A stretch of 7,469 nucleotides of DNA, from the NCBI GenBank assembly GCA_044356865.1, contig JBIKVN010000163.1, positions 1 through 7,469 of the forward strand, read 5' to 3'. The position numbers and the translations under genes were made by a program. A model generated the notes under the pieces. The model worked only from the letters and a program-made list of their open reading frames with translations, did not search any database and had not been told where the DNA came from. This document shows, piece after piece, positions 1-5,947 of the stretch (positions are counted from its first letter, which is position 1; each line of letters starts with the position of its first letter). Source of the stretch: JBEIUL01 sp044356865 (GTDB lineage: Bacteria > Planctomycetota > Phycisphaerae > Phycisphaerales > SM1A02).

Positions 1-356
1 ACCGCTGGTACGCCCAGCCGCTCTTCGCGTCGCTGCGCGAACATCCGGACTTTCCCGCGATCCGCGCCCGCCGGCTCGGCGGCGATCCGGGCCCGTGGGC
101 CGAGCTCCTCCGCGGCGGCTCGCCCGGCCGGACCGCCCCGACCTGGGCCGCGCTCGCCGGCCTCGGCGATCGCCTCGCGGTCGTCGCCGGCGAGCGCGAC
201 GCCAAGTACCGGGAACTCGCGGCCGAGGTCGGCCGGATCGCCCCGCGGGCCCGCATCCACGCGATCGCGGGGGCGGGCCACGCGATCCACCTCGAGCGGC
301 CCGAGGCCCTCGCCGCCGCGATCGGGCCCCTCGTGCGGACCGCTCCCGCCGCGTGA
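1..356 (+). CDS. menH: MenH-like SHCHC synthase, alpha/beta hydrolase (C-terminal part, 5' end outside window)
   Basis: Only the last 117 codons (first complete codon at base 3) lie in the window; the nucleophile-serine half is off the left edge. The visible part opens with RWYAQPLFASLREHP, typical of the lid region of 2-succinyl-6-hydroxy-2,4-cyclohexadiene-1-carboxylate synthases. It continues with VVAGERDAKY, carrying the triad-type Asp (codon 198-200), and GAGHAIHLERP, carrying the triad-type His (codon 279-281). MenH removes pyruvate from SEPHCHC to give SHCHC, the substrate of MenC, in the cytoplasm. The gene is followed after 57 bases by menB and then menA and menC, which turns a general alpha/beta-hydrolase assignment into a specific one. 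Another alpha/beta hydrolase remains possible because the N-terminal half cannot be inspected. Confidence 0.85.
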   Translation, partial: RWYAQPLFASLREHPDFPAIRARRLGGDPGPWAELLRGGSPGRTAPTWAALAGLGDRLAVVAGERDAKYRELAAEVGRIAPRARIHAIAGAGHAIHLERPEALAAAIGPLVRTAPAA

Positions 357-413
357 CCGCCGGTCGCCTTTCGGCGAGAATCCCCGCTTCACTTTCCGGC
401 GAACCAGAACCCC

Positions 414-1283
414 ATGAGCACGTCCAAGACCGCGTCCTCCGCCGCCCCGACCCTGCCGCCCGTTCCCGCGTGGAAGCCGGCCGGCCCCGCCTTCACCGAC
501 ATCCGCCTCGAGACCTGCGACGAGGGCATCGCGAAGATCACGATCAACCGGCCCGAGGTCCGCAACGCGTTCCGCCCGCTCACCGTGGTCGAGATGCGGA
601 AGGCCCTCGAGATCGCCCGCGACGACGAGCGGATCGGCGTGATCATCCTGACCGGCGAGGGTCCGCTCGCGTTCTGCTCGGGCGGCGACCAGCGGATCCG
701 CGGCGGCGCCGGCTATGTCGACGAGGGTGGCACCCACCGGCTGAACGTGCTGGATTTCCAGCGCGAGATCCGCACCTGCCCGAAGCCGGTGGTCGCGATG
801 GTCGCCGGGTACGCGATCGGCGGCGGCCACGTGCTGCACATGCTCTGCGACCTGACCATCGCCGCCGACAACGCCCGCTTCGGCCAGACCGGTCCCCGCG
901 TGGGCAGCTTCGACGGCGGCTGGGGCGCCTCGTACATGGCCCGCATCGTCGGGCAGAAGAAGGCCCGCGAGATCTGGTTCCTCTGCCGGCAGTACGACGC
1001 GAAGCAGGCCCTCGAGATGGGGCTCGTGAACACCGTCGTGCCGCTCGAGCGGCTCGAGGTCGAGACGATCCAGTGGTGCCGCGAGATGCTCGCGAACTCG
1101 CCGCTCGCCCTTCGCTGCCTGAAGAGCGCCCTGAACGCCGACTGCGACGGCCAGGCCGGGCTGCAGGAACTCGCGGGCAACGCGACGCTGCTCTATTACA
1201 TGAGCGAGGAAGGGCAGGAGGGCCACCGCGCCTACCTCGAGAAGCGGAAGCCCGACTTCGCGAAGTTCCCGAGGCGTCCGTGA
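414..1283 (+). CDS. menB: 1,4-dihydroxy-2-naphthoyl-CoA synthase (naphthoate synthase), MenB
   Basis: This 289-residue crotonase-fold enzyme catalyses the intramolecular Claisen (Dieckmann) ring closure of o-succinylbenzoyl-CoA to DHNA-CoA. The sequence is close to textbook MenB. An oxyanion-hole/CoA segment with CSGGDQ is at residues 88-93, HRLNVLDFQREIRTCPKPVV at about 108-127, and AIGGGHVLHMLCDLTIAAD at about 134-152. The active-site stretch FGQTGPRVGSFDGG is at 156-169, and the C terminus ends in EKRKPDFAKFPRRP. Gly160 in QTGP is the residue associated with type I, bicarbonate-dependent MenB; type II enzymes have Asp there. Residues 1-25 are a low-complexity Ala/Pro leader ahead of the conserved domain. 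The ATG at 414 gives the usual length, but no clear Shine-Dalgarno precedes it. The stop overlaps the menA start by four bases. Confidence 0.97.
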   Translation: MSTSKTASSAAPTLPPVPAWKPAGPAFTDIRLETCDEGIAKITINRPEVRNAFRPLTVVEMRKALEIARDDERIGVIILTGEGPLAFCSGGDQRIRGGAGYVDEGGTHRLNVLDFQREIRTCPKPVVAMVAGYAIGGGHVLHMLCDLTIAADNARFGQTGPRVGSFDGGWGASYMARIVGQKKAREIWFLCRQYDAKQALEMGLVNTVVPLERLEVETIQWCREMLANSPLALRCLKSALNADCDGQAGLQELAGNATLLYYMSEEGQEGHRAYLEKRKPDFAKFPRRP

Positions 1284-2191
1284 GCGTCGCGGTCCCGCGG
1301 CCCGCGTGGCCGCTGGTGTGGATCGCGGCGACGCGACCGAAGACGCTCGGGGCGAGCGTGGGGCCGGTGCTGGTCGGCACCGCGGTCGCGATCGGCGACG
1401 GGGCGTTCCGGTGGAAGGCGGCGCTGGCGGCGCTCATGGGCGGGCTGCTCCTGCAGATCCTCGCGAATCTCGTGAACGACCTCGAGGACTTCCGCCGCGG
1501 CGCCGACGACGAACGTCGCAGCGGCCCGCTGCGGGTGTGCGCCGCCGGCTGGGTGACGCCGGGCGCGATGCGGGTGGCGATCGCGGCGTGCGTGGGCCTG
1601 TTTCTCGTGCCTGCCGCGTACCTCGTCACGATCGGCGGATGGATCTTCGTCGCGATCGCCGCGACGTGCGTGGCCTTCGCGTTCCTCTACACCGCCGGAC
1701 CGAAGCCGCTGGCCTACCTCGGCCTCGGCGATCCGGCGGCGTTCCTCTTCTTCGGTCCGGTGGCGGCGGCGGGAACCTACGCGGCGCAGGCGGGAAGCGT
1801 GTCAAACGCCGCTTGGTTCGCCAGCGCGATCCCCGGTTTCCTCGCGACGGCGCTCATCGCGGTGAACAACCTCCGTGATCGCGAGGGCGACGCGCGGGCC
1901 GGCAAGCGGACGATCGCGGTGCGGCTCGGCGGACGGTTCGCGCGGGTCGAGATCGTCGCGTGCCTCGTGCTGGCCGCGGCGATTCCCGCGGCGTTCGCGG
2001 CGACCGGCCACCCCGGGGCGATCCTCGCGACGCTGGCGTGCGGCACGCTCGTGCCGACGGCGCGACGGGTCGCGTCGGGGGCCGAGGGCCAGGAGCTCAA
2101 CCTCTGCCTCGCGGCGATCGGGAAGTCGATGTTCCTCGTCGGCGTCGCGTTCCTCGTCGGGTGGAACCTGCCGTGGGGAATCCCGCGGTGA
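1280..2191 (+). CDS. menA: 1,4-dihydroxy-2-naphthoate polyprenyltransferase, MenA (UbiA family)
   Basis: This 303-residue integral membrane prenyltransferase attaches a polyprenyl chain to DHNA with loss of CO2, giving demethylmenaquinone. RPKTL near residues 19-23 is the usual N-terminal MenA signature. The first Asp-rich motif, NDLEDFRRGADDERRSGP, begins at residue 66 (D67, D70, D76, D77), and the second, NNLRDREGDARAGKRT, carries D200 and D204. These bind the Mg-diphosphate of the prenyl donor. Hydrophobic stretches at roughly 25-40, 46-65, 97-115, 120-140, 155-170, 182-196, 222-242, 245-262 and 278-296 fit the eight-to-nine helix UbiA fold. The start is GTG at 1280, inside the menB stop (GTGA), leaving the normal short N-terminal tail. 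The frame stays open far upstream because of GC bias, but that part is out of frame with menB and is not protein-like. Translational coupling to menB is inferred. Confidence 0.94.
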   Translation: MSVAVPRPAWPLVWIAATRPKTLGASVGPVLVGTAVAIGDGAFRWKAALAALMGGLLLQILANLVNDLEDFRRGADDERRSGPLRVCAAGWVTPGAMRVAIAACVGLFLVPAAYLVTIGGWIFVAIAATCVAFAFLYTAGPKPLAYLGLGDPAAFLFFGPVAAAGTYAAQAGSVSNAAWFASAIPGFLATALIAVNNLRDREGDARAGKRTIAVRLGGRFARVEIVACLVLAAAIPAAFAATGHPGAILATLACGTLVPTARRVASGAEGQELNLCLAAIGKSMFLVGVAFLVGWNLPWGIPR

Positions 2192-3162
2192 GCAGGCTCT
2201 CGATCGAGCGGCGGACGCTGCACTTCACGCGGCCGGTCCGCAGCGGGAGTTTCACGCTCGAGCGCCGCGAGGCGGCGTGGATCGCCGTCACCGCCGTGGA
2301 CGGATCGAACGGCACCGGCGTCGCGGCTCCGCTGCCCGGCCTGCACCGCGAGTCGCTCGACGAGGCCATCGCCGCGATCGAGGGGCGGCGTAGCGCGATC
2401 GAGGCGCTCGATCCGGCCGCGGCGGAAGGCCTGCCCCCGTCGGCGGCGTTCGCGACCGGCGTGGCGATCGGCGTGGCCCGGCGCGACCCGCTGCTGGTCG
2501 CGCCGCTCGCGGCGAGGCTTCCGCTGAACGCCCTCTTCGCCGGCGATGCCGCCGGGGCGCGGGCCGCGGGCGATTCCGGCTCGTTCCGCGGCTTCCGCAG
2601 CGTGAAGGTCAAGATCGACGGCGATCCGGCCCGCGATCGCGCGGTGGTCGAGGCGCTGCTCGCGACGCTCGCCCCGACGCAACGGCTTCGCCTCGACGCG
2701 AACCGACGGCTCTCGCTCGAGGCGGCGCTCGCCCTCGTCCGCGGCCTGCCACCCGAGCGGATCGAGTACCTCGAGGAACCGCTGTCCGATCCGCTCCTGC
2801 TTCCGCGGCTCCACCACGAGACCGGGCTCTCCATAGCCCTCGACGAGTCGCTGCACGAGCCGTCGCTGCGGGCCGCCCTCGAGACCGCGCCGGGCGTCGC
2901 GGTGCATGTCCTCAAGCCTTCGCTCGTCGGCAGCGTCGCCGCGGTGCGGGCCCGCGCCGAGCGGACGGCGCGACAGGGGCTTGAGACAGTCCTGTCGAGC
3001 GCCTACGACCCGCGCGATTCGCTCCGGCGCATCGCGATCATCGCGACGCGCCTTCCCGCCGCGACCCGCGACCACGGGCTGGCGACCGGCGACCTGCACA
3101 TCGACGATCGGGGTTCACGTCTCGAGATCCTCGAGGGGGAAATGACGATGCCGCCGGGGTAA
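2188..3162 (+). CDS. menC: o-succinylbenzoate synthase, MenC (enolase superfamily)
   Basis: This 324-residue protein dehydrates SHCHC to o-succinylbenzoate. All expected enolase-superfamily residues are visible: the KxK acid/base motif in SVKVKID (K140, K142), metal ligands D170 in RLDANR, E196 in YLEEPL and D219 in IALDES, and the second catalytic Lys K243 in VLKPSLVGS. Spacings between K142, D170, E196, D219 and K243 resemble those of Escherichia coli MenC. R168 in RLD matches the Arg conserved in the short proteobacterial-type OSBS enzymes. The N-terminal capping domain is about residues 1-100 and the barrel follows. The start is GTG at 2188, overlapping the menA stop by GTGA, the same arrangement as menB/menA. 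An alternative enolase-superfamily role such as dipeptide epimerase is unlikely given the men neighbours. The gene converges with the acyltransferase, with 68 bases between stop codons. Confidence 0.93.
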   Translation: MSRLSIERRTLHFTRPVRSGSFTLERREAAWIAVTAVDGSNGTGVAAPLPGLHRESLDEAIAAIEGRRSAIEALDPAAAEGLPPSAAFATGVAIGVARRDPLLVAPLAARLPLNALFAGDAAGARAAGDSGSFRGFRSVKVKIDGDPARDRAVVEALLATLAPTQRLRLDANRRLSLEAALALVRGLPPERIEYLEEPLSDPLLLPRLHHETGLSIALDESLHEPSLRAALETAPGVAVHVLKPSLVGSVAAVRARAERTARQGLETVLSSAYDPRDSLRRIAIIATRLPAATRDHGLATGDLHIDDRGSRLEILEGEMTMPPG

Positions 3163-3230
3163 GCGGGTCCGATGGGGCGTCGATCACGCAGCCCGCGGCG
3201 AACCACGGCACCGCCTGCTCCCGGGTCGCG

Positions 3231-5216
3231 TCAGGGATGTGGCGAAGGTCCGTTCCCGCTTCCGGCGGATCCGATGATCTCCGCCGCGATCGGACCGATC
3301 GCCCGGAGGGCCCCGTGGGGCGAAAGGTGATTCCGATCGTAGTAATGGGAACCGTCGGCATCACCGAGCGAGGAGTATCCGAGATCGTCGAAGAGGCCGG
3401 TCGCAAGATCGACGATCTCGACCCCGTAGGGCTCGAGTGCGGCGAAGGCCCGGTCCAGCGGGGCCTCCCGCTTCAGGTGGGACTCGCGATGGACCCCCTG
3501 AAAGTCCCACGAGCCCGTGAAGGCACGGCGTGCGAAGACTTGCTGGGGGCCGAGGTCCTGGTACGGAACTTCCTTCACGATGCACAGGCTGACCCCGCGG
3601 CGTCGCAGTCGATCCGCCAGCTCCGCAAGTCGTTCGCCCAAGACCCGGATGGCGGACTCGGGGGTGGCGGCTGCGAAGGGATCGTCGGTGACCAGTCGGG
3701 CCGGTGCCCCGGAGTGTTTCGCATTGACGAAGCTGCTCCAGCGGGCGATCAGAACCACGCGACGGAGTGAGGGGGTCCGTTCGATCCACTCGAGCACCCG
3801 TTGGTTGAACTCGTCACGTTCCGGTCGATCACCCTCCCGCCACAGTCCCGGGACCGGTGAGGAATTGGCGCGGAGGCAGGCCACGCCGCAGATCCCGGCC
3901 CGTTTCGCCGCCTCGTCGATGGCTTCGCTCGCCGCGACGGCATGACTGTCTCCCCAAAGCAGCAGCGTGGGTTCGGAATCCGACGGGCCGCACGCTCCGA
4001 TGGTCGGCGGCAAGGACCGGAAATCGAACGGCATCGGCATCAGCAGCCGGTGGGAACCCCGGAGGTTCCGCACGAATCGTGATTCCTCCTCATCCAATCG
4101 GGCGGGAATGCCCTGCAGCAGCCACACCATCCCGCCGATGGCCACCACCATGACCGAGGCCAGCGCGCCACGGATCAGCACGGTGCGTGAGGACAGGTCT
4201 CTCGACTTCCGCCGGAACGGGGTCTCGACGAATCTCCACGTGAGCACCGCGAGTCCGAACGCCAGGAGAATCGCGGTCGCCGATACGGACGGCGGAAGTT
4301 CCTCTCCGATCAGGTTCCGGAGGAGCGACAGCACCGGCCAGTGCCAGAGGTAGAACGAGTAGGACGTGAGCCCGACGAAACGCATCGGGGGGAGCGCGAG
4401 CAGTCGGCCGAAGGTGGTGAGGCCGGGCGCCTCGGACCAGATCGCGAGCGCCGTACCCAGGCACGGCAGCGCCGCGAGCACGCCCGGGAAGGGCATCGTC
4501 GGATCGATCCAGAGGCAAGAGCCGATGATCGCCGCCAGACCCAAGCCCGTCAGCACGGTTCGGGTCGGACGGCCCATCCGATCGGGTGTCGGCAGGAGCG
4601 CGACGATTCCACCGAGCAGCAGTTCCCAAGCCCGCGACGGAAGCAGATAGAAGGCGGAATCGGGGTATGACCTCACTTCCCGGATCGACTCCAAGAAAGA
4701 CGCGATCGCCACGATGCCCAGGAAGATCACCGTGAAACGTCGACCTCTTCGCCACGCCAGCACGAAGACCAGCGGGAACACCACGTAGAACTGTTCCTCG
4801 ACGGCCAGCGACCATCCGTGCAGCAACGGCAGGAGCTCGGCAGGTCCGCCGAAGTACGAGACGGTCCACCAGTAGTAGAAGTTGGCCAGCATCGTGGCCT
4901 GGGCGACGGCCGCCCTCCCGAGCCGATCGGCCGAGTGGGGGATGAGGACAAGCAGGCCGATCGCGAGCGTCGCGAGGACGACGACCGTGGCGGCCGGCAG
5001 GATGCGGCGCACGCGCCGCTCCCAGAATCCGGCCAAGGAGAACGTGCCCGCGTCGAGATCGCGGGCCAGGAGGCCGGTGATCAGGAAGCCCGAGATCACG
5101 AAAAAGACATCGACCCCGACGAAGCCGCCGGGCATGCCGAAGCCGGCGTGGAACAGGACGACGACCAGCACGGCGATCGCTCGCAGGCCATCGATGTCCG
5201 GTCGGTACTCACGCAC
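3231..5216 (-). CDS. OafA/YrhL-type acyltransferase 3 fused to a C-terminal SGNH domain
   Basis: This 661-residue two-domain protein is likely an O-acetyltransferase modifying a surface glycan. Residues 1-335 are the acyltransferase-3 membrane domain with about ten helices. Visible are the YRPDIDGLRAI opening, the R-x10-H motif (R12, H23), the RRVRR loop (67-71), HGWSLAVEEQFYVVFP (133-148, E140/E141), and FVGLTSYSFYLWHWP (280-294). An extra hydrophobic segment at about 347-368 leads to a periplasmic SGNH hydrolase-like domain with GDSH (422-425, nucleophile S424) and the closing DRNHLSPHGA (D627, H630). In this family the membrane domain carries the acetyl group across and the SGNH domain completes transfer; the acceptor cannot be read from sequence. 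The GTG start at 5216 has a good Shine-Dalgarno and sits just before the conserved domain. The frame is open upstream to about 5897, but that part is not protein-like. GC is visibly lower than in the flanking genes. Confidence 0.93.
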   Translation of the reverse strand: MREYRPDIDGLRAIAVLVVVLFHAGFGMPGGFVGVDVFFVISGFLITGLLARDLDAGTFSLAGFWERRVRRILPAATVVVLATLAIGLLVLIPHSADRLGRAAVAQATMLANFYYWWTVSYFGGPAELLPLLHGWSLAVEEQFYVVFPLVFVLAWRRGRRFTVIFLGIVAIASFLESIREVRSYPDSAFYLLPSRAWELLLGGIVALLPTPDRMGRPTRTVLTGLGLAAIIGSCLWIDPTMPFPGVLAALPCLGTALAIWSEAPGLTTFGRLLALPPMRFVGLTSYSFYLWHWPVLSLLRNLIGEELPPSVSATAILLAFGLAVLTWRFVETPFRRKSRDLSSRTVLIRGALASVMVVAIGGMVWLLQGIPARLDEEESRFVRNLRGSHRLLMPMPFDFRSLPPTIGACGPSDSEPTLLLWGDSHAVAASEAIDEAAKRAGICGVACLRANSSPVPGLWREGDRPERDEFNQRVLEWIERTPSLRRVVLIARWSSFVNAKHSGAPARLVTDDPFAAATPESAIRVLGERLAELADRLRRRGVSLCIVKEVPYQDLGPQQVFARRAFTGSWDFQGVHRESHLKREAPLDRAFAALEPYGVEIVDLATGLFDDLGYSSLGDADGSHYYDRNHLSPHGALRAIGPIAAEIIGSAGSGNGPSPHP

Positions 5217-5473
5217 GTCGAGCGCTCCTTTCGAGCTTCGGGCGATTCGAGTGGCCCGCGTTCGTCTGAAACAATTTTTTCGGTCATTCGTCGATTTGAC
5301 TTGAGTCGTGAACGTCGTGTGGGCCGCGATGAGGCCGTGGTGGAGTTGCCGCGCCATCATCAATCCGCCCGCCCGTCCGTGACGATTCACCGGCCTTCGG
5401 GCGACCGATGCCCGTTCATGTCCTGTGCACCCGTCGGCCGCTCCAGGTCCTGGGAGCCCGGCTGGCCTCGGCC
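5217..5473. other. Intergenic region upstream of the acyltransferase, with AT-rich island
   Basis: This stretch separates the thioesterase stop from the acyltransferase start on the minus strand. Bases 5267-5308 are strikingly AT-rich for this window and include a T6 run at 5275-5280 (A6 on the minus strand) and a small imperfect dyad, GACTTGAGTC, at 5298-5307. This is the most plausible location of a separate acyltransferase promoter, but I cannot identify a convincing -35/-10 pair. No additional gene is supported here. Confidence 0.4.
5225..5231 (-). promoter_or_regulatory. Shine-Dalgarno of the acyltransferase gene
   Basis: Read on the minus strand this is AAAGGAG, ending eight bases before the GTG at 5216-5214. 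It is the best ribosome-binding site on this strand and decides the start codon, which coincides with the beginning of the conserved acyltransferase-3 domain. Confidence 0.75.
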
Positions 5474-5866
5474 TCACCCGATCGCCGCGCGGAAATCCGC
5501 CGGCAGCGGAATCGACCGCCCTTGGGCGTCGATCGCGACATGCACGACCTCGACCCGTGCCGCCTCCGACCCGTCGGGCCGCAGGAACAGGTGCTTCATG
5601 CGGAAGCTCGCGACGCCGACTTCGGCCGCGGAACTCGCGATGACCAGGCGGTCGCCCAGCCGGATGGCGAGCCGGAACTCGGCCTCGGCCCGCACGATCG
5701 GGGTCCGCGGCCCCTCGGTGCAGAGCTTGGCGATGGGAAACCCCCGTTCCTCGAGGAACCGCTCGAGCCCGCGCTGGGCGGCGTCGAAGAGCCGGGCGTG
5801 GAAGATGACGCCGGCCGCGTCGACATCTCCGAGCGAAGGATGGAAAGGCGTTTCGACGTGGGCCAT
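5474..5866 (-). CDS. 4HBT-family hot-dog acyl-CoA thioesterase, candidate DHNA-CoA thioesterase (MenI-like)
   Basis: This 130-residue protein has the length of single hot-dog-domain thioesterases. The active-site segment GDVDAAGVIFHARLFDAAQR starts at residue 13. D16 sits where the catalytic Asp of Pseudomonas 4-hydroxybenzoyl-CoA thioesterase lies (DxDxxG signature), and residues after it begin the central helix. TPIVRAEAEFRLAIRLGDRL (55-74) and the late strand VEVVHVAIDAQGRSIPLP (105-122) are also typical of the family. The DVDAAGVIF core resembles the DTDAAGVVYF core I recall for cyanobacterial DHNA-CoA thioesterases. With menB and menA nearby, hydrolysis of DHNA-CoA to DHNA is an attractive role, but it is inferred; a general short acyl-CoA or YbgC-like thioesterase is the alternative. 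The ATG at 5866 is preceded by no clear Shine-Dalgarno. The gene is divergent from the DUF1080 gene. Confidence 0.88.
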   Translation of the reverse strand: MAHVETPFHPSLGDVDAAGVIFHARLFDAAQRGLERFLEERGFPIAKLCTEGPRTPIVRAEAEFRLAIRLGDRLVIASSAAEVGVASFRMKHLFLRPDGSEAARVEVVHVAIDAQGRSIPLPADFRAAIG

Positions 5867-5880
5867 GACGGTCGTGGTCG

Positions 5881-5907
5881 AGGATAGCACGACCCATCTG
5901 CTATCAA
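5881..5907 (-). promoter_or_regulatory. Putative promoter of the thioesterase gene (extended -10)
   Basis: On the minus strand TTGATA (5907-5902) lies 15 bases upstream of TATCCT (5886-5881), which is preceded by TG one base away, giving the extended -10 form TGCTATCCT. The spacer is shorter than the usual 17. The predicted start of transcription would leave a leader of only about 7-8 bases before the ATG at 5866, which fits the lack of a Shine-Dalgarno there. This is a pattern match only. Confidence 0.35.
5883..5905. promoter_or_regulatory. Perfect 7-base inverted repeat in the divergent intergenic region
   Basis: GATAGCA at 5883-5889 and TGCTATC at 5899-5905 are perfect reverse complements separated by nine bases. 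The element lies between the divergent thioesterase and DUF1080 genes and is AT-richer than its surroundings. Each arm read outward gives TGCTATC, which resembles an extended -10, so the dyad may be two back-to-back promoter elements, an operator, or both. Confidence 0.45.
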
Positions 5908-5937
5908 ACCGCCGCGGCCATCGTCCCGCCGACTCCC

Positions 5938-5941
5938 GGAG
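5938..5941 (+). promoter_or_regulatory. Shine-Dalgarno of the DUF1080 gene
   Basis: GGAG lies six bases ahead of the ATG at 5948. It supports that start over internal ATG codons and gives a protein beginning with a short hydrophobic leader. Confidence 0.65.
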
Positions 5942-5947
5942 ATCCCC

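Noticed and set aside
369..402. Near-repeat TTTCGGCGA / TTTCCGGCGA in the menH-menB gap, as an operator or promoter for menB.
   Set aside because: It is a short, imperfect match in a GC-rich gap with no recognisable promoter pair, so it is probably chance.
95..1279. Open frame running in the menA frame upstream of the GTG at 1280, which would make a roughly 700-residue fusion.
   Set aside because: It is Arg/Pro/Gly-rich and low in complexity, and overlaps menH and menB, which have clear motifs in other frames. It is a GC-bias shadow; the MenA domain begins right after 1280.
3163..3196. Imperfect nested dyad (GCGGG...CCCGC around GCGT-CGATC-ACGC) in the convergent gap, as a bidirectional terminator.
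   Set aside because: The stems are short and interrupted and there is no T-run on either strand. A terminator is expected here, but this one is not convincing.
3237..5304. Several plus-strand open frames antisense to the acyltransferase.
   Set aside because: They lack recognisable motifs and have biased composition, while the minus-strand frame contains complete acyltransferase-3 and SGNH motifs.
5217..5897. Extension of the acyltransferase frame upstream of 5216 on the minus strand.
   Set aside because: The extension is not protein-like and overlaps the thioesterase. A strong Shine-Dalgarno and the conserved domain start both point to the GTG at 5216.
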